14,168 bases of DNA from Spirochaetia bacterium (lineage in GTDB: Bacteria > Spirochaetota > Spirochaetia > JABMQR01), in NCBI GenBank assembly GCA_016784705.1, contig JADHUD010000032.1, forward strand, positions 1-14,168, written 5' to 3'. This document shows positions 7,388 to 13,898 of the stretch, in pieces (position 1 is the stretch's first letter; every line of letters starts with the position of its first letter). A model generated the notes under the pieces. That model was not told the DNA's origin. It saw only the letters and a list, made by a program, of their open reading frames with translations, and did not search any database. The translations under genes were made by a program, and so were the position numbers.

Positions 7388-7411
7388 GGGGATCTGACCT
7401 CTTTTTTTTTT
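7388..7411. repeat. REP-like element GGGGATCTGACCTC followed by a T-run, copy 3
   Basis: GGGGATCTGACCTC (7388-7401) starts two bases after the pyruvate kinase stop and runs into ten T residues (7402-7411). It is a more diverged relative of the copies at 1070 and 2825, sharing GGGG and GACCTC, and copy 2 also runs into pyrimidines. GGGG could pair weakly with CCTC ahead of the T-run, giving at best a poor terminator. Confidence 0.4.
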
Positions 7412-7449
7412 ATCTAATAAGGAGTACCTTTGTATGAAAGAGGTTACCT

Positions 7450-8058
7450 ATGCGAACAATAATCCGCCTTCTCACGCTTTCGATAATTTTTCTTCTTATG
7501 CTTTCCGGATGCTCTACCAGACCGACAATATTGCGTATGGACGAAAATGTCCAGACAGATTTTAGCGGACGGTGGAATGATACCGATGCAAGAATAATTG
7601 CCCAGTCCATGTTAAAGGATGTTCTGGCCAGACCCTGGCTGAAACAGTTTCAGTCAAATAAAGGACGCACTCCTATAGTTGTGGTTGGAGAAATCCGTAA
7701 CATGAGTTCAGAGCATATCGATACCAATCCCTTTATCTATGATATAGAGCGGGAATTGCTGAACAGCGGGATTGTGCGCTTTGTTGTCGGGGATTCGATC
7801 AGAGAAAAAATTCGACAGGAACGGGCAGACCAGCAAACTCCGCTCAGCGGGGCTGCTTTTTCCAAATATGGTGCAGAGATCGGAGCAGACTTTATGCTTG
7901 TCGGAGTTATAGGATCTACGGTTGATGCTGTTCAGGGAGAAAAAGCTGTAGCCTATAAAGTGACTCTTGAATTGATTAGCATTGAAACCGGTGAAAAAGT
8001 CTGGATAGGCGATAAGGTTATCAAAAAAATAATCAAACAGAGTAAAACCAGCTGGTAA
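7450..8058 (+). CDS. LpoB-like lipoprotein (penicillin-binding-protein activator family)
   Basis: The product has 202 residues. A signal peptide with the lipobox LSGC places the lipidated residue at Cys21. The mature protein matches the LpoB family pattern: 'FSGRWNDTDAR' at 38-48, then 'IVVVGEIRNMSSEHID' at 76-91, 'RQERADQQ' at 122-129, and 'GAEIGADFMLVG' at 141-152, followed by a closing strand with 'IETGEKVWIGD'. In E. coli, LpoB reaches through the peptidoglycan to stimulate the bifunctional synthase PBP1b; whether this homologue has that partner is inference. It lacks the long disordered Pro-rich linker of enterobacterial LpoB. The ATG at 7450 is preceded by AAAGAGG (7437-7443). A competing ATG at 7434 in another frame gives only 43 residues. 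The next gene starts 16 bp after the stop, a clear operon. Confidence 0.8.
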   Translation: MRTIIRLLTLSIIFLLMLSGCSTRPTILRMDENVQTDFSGRWNDTDARIIAQSMLKDVLARPWLKQFQSNKGRTPIVVVGEIRNMSSEHIDTNPFIYDIERELLNSGIVRFVVGDSIREKIRQERADQQTPLSGAAFSKYGAEIGADFMLVGVIGSTVDAVQGEKAVAYKVTLELISIETGEKVWIGDKVIKKIIKQSKTSW

Positions 8059-8074
8059 GAAAGAACAAGGAAAT

Positions 8075-9505
8075 ATGAAGAGAAAATTCACGTATGCATC
8101 TCCTGCACTGATATTTCTGCTTCTTTCAGTTTTTTCGGGATGTGCAACTACCAGTAGGAATACTCTGTTCCGCGAAGTTGATCAGGCTTATGAATCCGGA
8201 AACTATACCATCGCTCAAGCATATATTGAATCGAACAAAGAAAAACTCTATCGGGAAAAAGACAAGGTTCTGTATCATCTGGAAACAGGAATGCTCGATT
8301 TCTATTCCAGTGAATATTCAGAATCGAACAGACATCTTGATCAGGCAGAACTGCTGATTGAAGAATACTTTACTAAAAGCATCTCTCAGGCTGCAAGCAG
8401 TCTGCTCATCAATGACCTGCAGCTGGATTATAGAGGGGAGGATTTTGAGGATATCTATCTCAATATATTCAAAGCCCTCAACTATCTCAGTCTCAATGAT
8501 AGCGATGCTGCCTTTGTGGAAGTCCGTCGAATCAGTAATAAACTGAATTTACTGGAAGATAAATATGCAAAACTGGCGCAGGCCTACACTCAGTCTGATA
8601 AAAATCAGGGCGTGATCATCAAATCAGGACCAAGCAGGTTTTACAACAGTGCTCTTGCACGATACCTGAGCTTGCTGATGTACCGTGCCGAAGGGAATTA
8701 TGATGGAGTTCGAATAGACTGGCAGCTGCTTTTAGATGCATTCAACCTGCAGCCCAATCTCTATCCATTTCCAGTTCCCTTTGATTCTTCGATAGCAAAT
8801 CAGCCTCAGAATACACAAGATACCAGATTGAGTATTATTGCTTTTACCGGACGGTCACCTATAAAACTTGCATCAACATTACGAATCAATACATTTGAAA
8901 ATCATGTAGTTATATCCACAGTATCAGAAAAAGATACCGTTGGACGTGTACTTGAAAATCTTCTCGTTTTTGATTTTCCTGGAGTAAAGGAGGGCTACTG
9001 GTTCAAATTTGAGATTCCCAGAATGGAAAAACAGGGTTCTTTGGTAAAGCGGATCAGAGTGATTGCAGATGGGCATCCACTTGGATTTCTTAGTCTTCTT
9101 GAAAATATGGAGCAGATCACCCTGGATACTTTCGAGATCCGCGAACCCATGATTTTTTTGCGTACCGTTACCAGAACAATCATAAAAGGTATGGCATCGG
9201 AAGCTGCCGGGAGCTCGCTGGAAAAATCGGGAACAGAATCCGGATCAGAGCTTCTCAAAATCCTTGGATTTTTAAGTAAATATTCTTTAGCAATAGCCTC
9301 TGAATTGAGCGAGCAGGCTGATCTTCGGGTGTCCCGGTATTTTCCGGCTTTTGCCAATGCGGGAGAATGGCAGCTTCCACCCGGTGAGTATCATATAGAG
9401 GTTGAATACTATGGCCATGACAAGTTACTTTACACCGATGATCTGGGTACTGTGTCTCTTGGTAAAAATCAACCTAATTTATTGACATCTGCGTATAGTA
9501 AATAG
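8075..9505 (+). CDS. COG3014-like lipoprotein with N-terminal TPR-like repeats
   Basis: The product has 476 residues, starting with a signal peptide and the lipobox FSGC (Cys23). Residues about 32-110 form helical hairpins like TPR units ('AYESGNYTIAQAYI', 'MLDFYSSEYSESNRHLDQAELLIE'). Residues 120-165 carry 'GEDFEDIYLNIFKALNYLSL' followed by 'AAFVEVRRISNKL', and the late segment 'DLRVSRYFP...LPPGEY' (416-438) fits the uncharacterised COG3014 lipoproteins. From family knowledge, COG3014 genes often accompany lpoB and ycfL genes in gammaproteobacteria, and the linkage here agrees. A role in envelope or peptidoglycan assembly is inferred from that linkage only. The Shine-Dalgarno is weak (AAGGA at 8067-8071, three bases from the ATG), so translation may be coupled to the lpoB-like gene. 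No terminator is evident downstream, only an AT-rich stretch. Confidence 0.65.
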   Translation: MKRKFTYASPALIFLLLSVFSGCATTSRNTLFREVDQAYESGNYTIAQAYIESNKEKLYREKDKVLYHLETGMLDFYSSEYSESNRHLDQAELLIEEYFTKSISQAASSLLINDLQLDYRGEDFEDIYLNIFKALNYLSLNDSDAAFVEVRRISNKLNLLEDKYAKLAQAYTQSDKNQGVIIKSGPSRFYNSALARYLSLLMYRAEGNYDGVRIDWQLLLDAFNLQPNLYPFPVPFDSSIANQPQNTQDTRLSIIAFTGRSPIKLASTLRINTFENHVVISTVSEKDTVGRVLENLLVFDFPGVKEGYWFKFEIPRMEKQGSLVKRIRVIADGHPLGFLSLLENMEQITLDTFEIREPMIFLRTVTRTIIKGMASEAAGSSLEKSGTESGSELLKILGFLSKYSLAIASELSEQADLRVSRYFPAFANAGEWQLPPGEYHIEVEYYGHDKLLYTDDLGTVSLGKNQPNLLTSAYSK

Positions 9506-9648
9506 ATTTTTATAATATGATTTTTTTTGTAATAATTGCCTTCTTACAGTCGCATGAACCTCTTGCCTATTCCGGCCTGAAAAGGTAAGATTTTATTGTA
9601 AATATACTGCTTATGTTCAATGTAAAGATATGACTCAGGAGGCAAGTA

Positions 9649-10086
9649 ATGAATACAGTAAAGAATATTTTAGATAAGAAAGGATATGAAGTGGTCAGTG
9701 TTAAACCTGAAGACCTTTTATCTCAAGCACTTTTAAAACTAACCCAGTACAAAATCGGCGCAATTATGGTTCTCGATGATAACAAAGCAATTAAGGGAAT
9801 TTTATCTGAACGTGATATCGTCAGGCACTTGGCAGGACGGATTGATTGTACCACTGCTTTACCAGTCTCTGATGTAATGACTAAGAGTGTCACATATGTG
9901 AAGCCGCACCAGAGTCTCGATGATTGTCTTCAGCTTATGACTACCGGCCGTTTCCGCCATCTTCCTGTGGTAGATAACGATGAATTGGTTGGTATTATCT
10001 CAATCGGGGATGTAACCAAGTATCAGCTGGCAGAGCACGCCCTTAAGATTGGACAACTGGAATACTACATCACAAATACCTATTAG
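9649..10086 (+). CDS. Stand-alone two-CBS-domain protein
   Basis: The product has 145 residues and consists almost entirely of a Bateman module. CBS domain 1 covers about residues 7-62 and ends with 'GILSERDIVRHLA'. Domain 2 covers about 76-128, with 'MTKSVTYVKPHQSL' and 'GIISIGDVTKY'. CBS pairs typically bind adenine nucleotides such as AMP, ATP, NAD or SAM and act as energy-state sensors; no catalytic domain is attached, so it would work by binding a partner or as a soluble sensor. The Asp residues in 'RDIV' and 'GDVT' match the usual ribose-binding acidic positions. AGGAGG at 9637-9642 fixes the start. It appears monocistronic: the preceding gap is 143 bp and a hairpin follows. The ligand cannot be predicted. 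Confidence 0.92.
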   Translation: MNTVKNILDKKGYEVVSVKPEDLLSQALLKLTQYKIGAIMVLDDNKAIKGILSERDIVRHLAGRIDCTTALPVSDVMTKSVTYVKPHQSLDDCLQLMTTGRFRHLPVVDNDELVGIISIGDVTKYQLAEHALKIGQLEYYITNTY

Positions 10087-10107
10087 TGATTTGCAGAAAA
10101 TTTGTTC

Positions 10108-10137
10108 GGAAAAGGGGCTGATTCTGCCCCCTTTTCC
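10108..10137 (+). terminator. Hairpin terminator candidate after the CBS gene
   Basis: GGAAAAGGGGC (10108-10118) pairs with GCCCCCTTTTCC (10126-10137), forming an 11-bp stem with one bulged C and a 7-base loop, 22 bp after the CBS stop codon. There is no T-run behind the stem on this strand, so it may act as an imperfect or bidirectional terminator between the CBS gene and the converging minus-strand operon. Confidence 0.55.
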
Positions 10138-10150
10138 AAGACTCCCTCCC

Positions 10151-10400
10151 CTAAAGGGAAACAATCTCCTGTTCAACTCCAACTCCGCTTGCACGGATGG
10201 CATCAATCAGACCTGTAAAATGGGGATCTCATCGAAGGAAGATACCACCAGTTCACGTTCCACGCCATTACTGTATGTTTCAAAGAGCCGGTAATAGCGC
10301 AGCAGCAGTAAGCTGTAATGTTCACGATGTTTTGAAGATAAGGGAATGAAAAAATTTTGCGGAACTTCAGAGAAGAGTCAGAGAAGAGGGTGTGTGCCAT
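10151..10400 (-). pseudogene. Decayed gene remnant; restored N-terminus resembles Wadjet JetA
   Basis: The ATG at 10400 opens a frame that is broken after six codons by an exact 11-bp tandem duplication (10367-10388). Removing one copy restores a continuous 60-codon reading to a TGA at 10209-10207: MAHTLFSEVPQNFFIPLSS, then 'KHREHYSLLLLRYYRLFETYSNG', then 'VERELVVSSFDEI'. This has the character of a real protein N-terminus and recalls the start of JetA (Wadjet) proteins, which carry an 'NFF-x-x-LSS-K' and 'ERE-(L/I)VV' pattern; that match is from memory and unverified. A one-base shift near 10215 opens a second piece, 'TGLIDAIRASGVGVEQ' to EIVSL, ending at TAG 10153-10151, consistent with a large internal deletion and frameshift. 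No Shine-Dalgarno precedes the ATG. JetA proteins are several hundred residues long, so little remains. The alternative is a remnant of an unrelated gene, for example one lost from the upstream sugar operon. Confidence 0.5.
10367..10388. repeat. 11-bp tandem duplication TCAGAGAAGAG x2
   Basis: Two exact copies occupy 10367-10377 and 10378-10388. Eleven is not a multiple of three, so the duplication shifts the minus-strand reading frame of the remnant gene. It looks like a slippage event and is the inactivating lesion, or one of them. Confidence 0.9.
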
Positions 10401-10458
10401 AGTAACAGGACAAGATCAAACAAGGATATTTAACGCAACTGTTTATCTGGCATACGTA

Positions 10459-11454
10459 TTACTTGAGAAACTTATCATCAATCTCAAATGCCTTGGGGGC
10501 GGAAGCAGGTTCAAAGATCACCGTCTGGTTCAGGTTGCTGACTGCTTTGTTCAGCCCCTCTTCAACCGACATATAGGAATCTTCATGCTCTATACTGATA
10601 ACACCGTCATATCCTGTTGATCTGAGTGTGCTGAATATATCAGCCCATACTTTCAGGTCATGCCCGTAACCGACAGTTCTGAACTGCCAACCGCGACCAT
10701 ACGCAACCCCGAAACTCTGCATATCGGTGAGGCCGTAGTAAGAGACATACTCTTCATCAATAAAAGCATCCTTAGCATGAAAATGAAACAGGCACTCCTT
10801 CTGATTCAGATAGCGTACTGCCTTCGCAGGATTTATACCCTGCCACCACATATGACTCGGATCTAGATTTCCACCAAGGAAACTGCACCCGGTCGCTTCC
10901 CGTAGTTTTATCATAGTGAAGGGAGTATGCACTGAATATCCACCGTGGAGCTCCAAGGCTATTTTCACACGGCGCTTTTCTGCATAATGACCCATTTCCG
11001 TCCAGTAAGGAATCAGTTTCTCATTCCATTGCCAATCGACAACTGTCTGAAAATCCTCGGGAAAGGGAGAAACGGGCCAGTTGGGATATTTAGATCCCTC
11101 ACTATCACCGGGGCAGCCGGAAAAAGTCACAATTTTACTCACTCCGAGCTCAGAGGCAAGATCAACAGCTTCCTGAATATCCTTATGATACGCAGCAGCT
11201 AATCCTGCTTGAGGATGAAGGGGGTTCCCGTGACAGCTAAGACAGTTGATCTCCATTCCCCTGCTTTCAAAGGCAGCCCTGAATTTCTTAAATTTTTCTC
11301 TGCTCTGAAGAAACTCTCCGGGATTGCAATGCTCCTTACCAATGAAACCGCCTGCTCCTACTTCAACAGAACTGATACCCTTTGCCTGTATTCTGTCCAG
11401 AGTCTCTTCCAGCGGCAGATCTTTATACACTACTGAAAAAATTGATATTTCCAT
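10459..11454 (-). CDS. Sugar phosphate isomerase/epimerase (TIM barrel), last gene of the catabolic operon
   Basis: The product has 331 residues of the xylose-isomerase-like TIM-barrel family, larger than the one at 206. Metal ligands: Glu168 in 'IALELHGG', Asp198 in 'GGNLDPSHMWW', His224 and His226 in 'FHFHAKDA', and Glu289 in 'ISIEHED'. The insert 'CPGDSEGSKYPNWPVSPF' (114-131) belongs to a subgroup that I associate with Gfo/Idh/MocA-linked operons; members act on keto-sugars, polyols or glycoside intermediates. A longer in-frame start at 11523 would overlap the preceding gene; the ATG at 11454 has GGAGG at 11463-11467 and begins the first barrel strand, so it is preferred. It starts 16 bp after the stop of the dehydrogenase gene, so translation is likely coupled. 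The substrate is not identifiable. Confidence 0.87.
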   Translation of the reverse strand: MEISIFSVVYKDLPLEETLDRIQAKGISSVEVGAGGFIGKEHCNPGEFLQSREKFKKFRAAFESRGMEINCLSCHGNPLHPQAGLAAAYHKDIQEAVDLASELGVSKIVTFSGCPGDSEGSKYPNWPVSPFPEDFQTVVDWQWNEKLIPYWTEMGHYAEKRRVKIALELHGGYSVHTPFTMIKLREATGCSFLGGNLDPSHMWWQGINPAKAVRYLNQKECLFHFHAKDAFIDEEYVSYYGLTDMQSFGVAYGRGWQFRTVGYGHDLKVWADIFSTLRSTGYDGVISIEHEDSYMSVEEGLNKAVSNLNQTVIFEPASAPKAFEIDDKFLK

Positions 11455-11470
11455 AACTGAATCCTCCAAA

Positions 11471-12610
11471 TCATTCAATTGGCACCCATTGCTGTTTCTG
11501 ATTACTGGTAAAAATTCTCTCACACAGAATCATTTCATGCAGGCCGTCCTGCATGTCAGCATAATCCCTCGGTGCATTCGGGTTGTCGATACTGTCATAC
11601 ACCTGGCGGAAACATTGCTTGAATGCATCGGGAAATCCCTCCAGATGGCCTATCGGATAGGCAACCAGCGGCCTGCTGTCCGGATGAACCGTGACAGGAC
11701 CTTTTTCCGAATGCTCGCAGAAACTGTCCTTTCTTCCAATCACCAGTTCATTACAGGCCGCACTTCTCCATTCGGCAGATTTCTTGTAACCGCCTATAAG
11801 ATAATCAATTGCAACAGACTTTCCTGCTATAACCTGTGAGAAAAATGCGCTTCCCTTGGCACCGTTGTCAAATCGAAACAGAATACTTGCGCTGTCTTCA
11901 GTTTTGACAATGATATCTTCATAATCCTCCTGAGAAAATTGGTCTGTTGAAAATGCCAGAACCTGCTTCTTCGGTCTCTTTCTAACCGGATGTATTATGG
12001 TAAAATCAGCACAGACAGCAGATATCTTCTGTCCGGATACAAATTCCACAAGATCCATCCAATGTGAGCCGATATCCGCAACAGCCCGGGTCTTGCCTGA
12101 ATCTTCGACATTCAGCCGCCAGCTGTAATCGGTACTGTTCAGCAGCCAGTCCTGGGTATAGGTTCCGGTTATTGAAAATATATCTCCGAGCTCTCCGCTG
12201 CGGATGACACTCCTTAGATGGTGATTCATCGGGTAGAAGCGGTTATGATAATTCAGTGCAGCTATCAACCTGGACTCTCCTGCCTTGGCGGCAAGCTTTT
12301 CGGCCTCCTCAACGGTAGCTGTCATCGGTTTCTCACAGAGGACATTGACTCCGTGCTCCAGGGCATACATGGCTATTTCAAAATGCGTATTATTTGGTGT
12401 GCATATGTGAATCATATCAAGTCCCGCAGTATCGAGCATCTCTCTGTAATCAGTGAAGTAATACGGTACATTCATCTCTTCAGCTGTCTCTCTTGCTGAA
12501 GTAATATCCGCTACAGCCTCAACAGTAACATTTCCAAGGCGTCTTATGGTCTCTATATGAATCCGCCCGACAAAACCTGTTCCAACAACTCCTGCTTTAT
12601 AGACTCTCAT
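11471..12610 (-). CDS. Gfo/Idh/MocA family NAD(P)-dependent sugar dehydrogenase
   Basis: The product has 379 residues. The N-terminal Rossmann fold has G-x-G-x-x-G at 10-15 (GTGFVG), Asp35 at the end of the second strand suggesting NAD(H) preference, and the family signature 'CEKPMT' at 92-97 containing the catalytic-site Lys94. The C-terminal domain begins near 125, with 'DIGSHWMDL' at 179-187 supplying the conserved His183. These enzymes oxidise a hydroxyl of a sugar, inositol or glycoside, often at C3 or C1. The start at 12610 has GGGAGG within 12619-12625, eight bases upstream. It lies 30 bp after the flavin reductase gene and is followed closely by the TIM-barrel gene; such a dehydrogenase/TIM-barrel pair is common in polyol and 3-keto-sugar routes. 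Specificity is unknown. Confidence 0.93.
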   Translation of the reverse strand: MRVYKAGVVGTGFVGRIHIETIRRLGNVTVEAVADITSARETAEEMNVPYYFTDYREMLDTAGLDMIHICTPNNTHFEIAMYALEHGVNVLCEKPMTATVEEAEKLAAKAGESRLIAALNYHNRFYPMNHHLRSVIRSGELGDIFSITGTYTQDWLLNSTDYSWRLNVEDSGKTRAVADIGSHWMDLVEFVSGQKISAVCADFTIIHPVRKRPKKQVLAFSTDQFSQEDYEDIIVKTEDSASILFRFDNGAKGSAFFSQVIAGKSVAIDYLIGGYKKSAEWRSAACNELVIGRKDSFCEHSEKGPVTVHPDSRPLVAYPIGHLEGFPDAFKQCFRQVYDSIDNPNAPRDYADMQDGLHEMILCERIFTSNQKQQWVPIE

Positions 12611-12640
12611 ATAATCAGCCTCCCTATTTCCTGAATTATA

Positions 12641-13882
12641 TCAGGTGTGCTTTACAATAAGTTTGCCCTTTTTCTCTCTTGTTTCACGCAGAACTTCCGT
12701 GTAGTCCCTGTTGAATGTACTGCAGCCTACCTGACTCTGCTGAATAAGAAGTTCAAGGCAGTTGTCGCAGCCGATACAGTAATTGATCTCATTCCCGCGG
12801 TCCTCTTCAAGTTTCAGCGGCAGCATTGGATCTGCAAGAGATTGACGTCCGAGGCCGATCATATCCATTATCCCCTGCTCTATGCACCATGTGCCATAGT
12901 TCAGCAGGCTGCTCTTTTCGGGACTCACCGCAGAGAGCCCGTTTTTTCCATCCCGGAACAGTGAAAAGTTCGAGCCTATCATTACTGTCTCAGCTTTTAA
13001 CTCATTTTTCAGTACCTTGGAAAAATACTGATGCAGATAGGCAAAATATGGATGATACTTGTCCGCCTGGGTAAGGCTTATGGTTATTGAGGGACTTCCG
13101 GCTGATTGAATGAAGTAGCTTGCCCCACGGTCCTCAAGTCCCTTCAGCAGAGCTGTCGGTTCGGTGAAATCAATAATAGGAGAATCGGGGCCATCAGTTC
13201 CGAAGCCTCCCGGAAAGCCTTCCCAGGCAGATACTTTCGAACCTATTATGAAGTCCTTATCATTAACTTCTTTCATGATCCTCTCTGCCAGGTCAAATGC
13301 GAAACGGCTCCGGTTTTCCCACGTACCCCCGTATTTCCACTTGCGGTTGTTATAGGGTCTCAGAATCTGCGATCCCAGATAACCATGACAGAGTTTCAGG
13401 TCTATTCCATCGGCACCCGCATCGTGAGTTATCTTTGCAGCCAGTACAAACTCATCCATTATCCGCTCAATATCAGATTCTTCCAGCTGGTCTCCGCCGT
13501 AGCCATAGAGTGGATTGACCGTCACTCTTCTTGAAAAATCGGGATGAGATAGTTCGCCTGAATGCGTCAGCTGAAAAATGAACAGTGATTGAGGGTTTGC
13601 AGCCTTCACCTCTGTTACGAATTTCTTTAATGGTTTACGGTTTTCAGCCAGAATCGTAAGCTGGTTATCACGGCTGCGGCTCTCCCTTGTCACCGTTACC
13701 GCCTCAAGGGAAACGAGCCCGGCCCGGCCTTCCATAAGTTTTCTGTACCGGTCATAGGTCAGTACAGACGGGTTACCGTTTTCATCCTCATCATTGCACT
13801 CCATCGCCTGCATAAAAAAGCGGTTTCTGCATACCCGGTTTCCTATGCGAATTTCCTGTAAAAGTGTTTCCTTAGGGTTCAT
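12641..13882 (-). CDS. Old Yellow Enzyme-type FMN oxidoreductase with C-terminal cysteine cluster
   Basis: The product has 413 residues and forms the FMN-binding TIM barrel of the OYE / 2,4-dienoyl-CoA reductase family. Visible features: 'IGNRVCRNRFFMQAM' early on, 'FQLTHSGE' at 103-110, 'DGIDLKLCHGYLGSQILRP' (159-177) leading to 'KYGGTWENRSRF' (183-194), and 'GLGRQSLADP' (343-352). Four cysteines at 369, 372, 375 and 387 (C-x2-C-x2-C-x11-C) match the 4Fe-4S site of 2,4-dienoyl-CoA reductase and trimethylamine dehydrogenase. The protein ends 26 residues later, so the FAD/NAD domain of the long members is absent and electrons must come from another protein or directly from a nucleotide. A TTG at 13906 would add eight residues but overlaps the kinase gene; the ATG at 13882 has GGAGAG at 13888-13893. 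It reduces a double bond or related group; the substrate is unknown. Confidence 0.87.
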   Translation of the reverse strand: MNPKETLLQEIRIGNRVCRNRFFMQAMECNDEDENGNPSVLTYDRYRKLMEGRAGLVSLEAVTVTRESRSRDNQLTILAENRKPLKKFVTEVKAANPQSLFIFQLTHSGELSHPDFSRRVTVNPLYGYGGDQLEESDIERIMDEFVLAAKITHDAGADGIDLKLCHGYLGSQILRPYNNRKWKYGGTWENRSRFAFDLAERIMKEVNDKDFIIGSKVSAWEGFPGGFGTDGPDSPIIDFTEPTALLKGLEDRGASYFIQSAGSPSITISLTQADKYHPYFAYLHQYFSKVLKNELKAETVMIGSNFSLFRDGKNGLSAVSPEKSSLLNYGTWCIEQGIMDMIGLGRQSLADPMLPLKLEEDRGNEINYCIGCDNCLELLIQQSQVGCSTFNRDYTEVLRETREKKGKLIVKHT

Positions 13883-13898
13883 TGGTACTCTCCATGTA

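Noticed and set aside
7434..7565. Small 43-codon frame starting at an ATG with a good AAGGAG upstream, overlapping the lpoB-like gene
   Set aside because: It lies in another frame over the start and signal peptide of the lipoprotein, its translation has no protein-like pattern, and the lipoprotein start at 7450 has its own ribosome-binding site.
7708..8091. Minus-strand open frame of 127 codons with a hydrophobic start
   Set aside because: The hydrophobic stretch is the complement of the coding end of the lpoB-like gene; it crosses two well-supported genes.
10049..10294. Plus-strand open frame of 81 codons after the CBS gene
   Set aside because: It overlaps the CBS 3' end, passes through the hairpin and runs antisense to the gene remnant; it has no ribosome-binding site.
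11324..11839. Plus-strand open frame of 171 codons
   Set aside because: It is antisense to the dehydrogenase and isomerase genes, which have full family motifs; its translation shows no domain and no suitable ribosome-binding site.
13106..13534. Plus-strand open frame of 142 codons
   Set aside because: It is antisense to the flavin oxidoreductase and looks like a codon-bias shadow.
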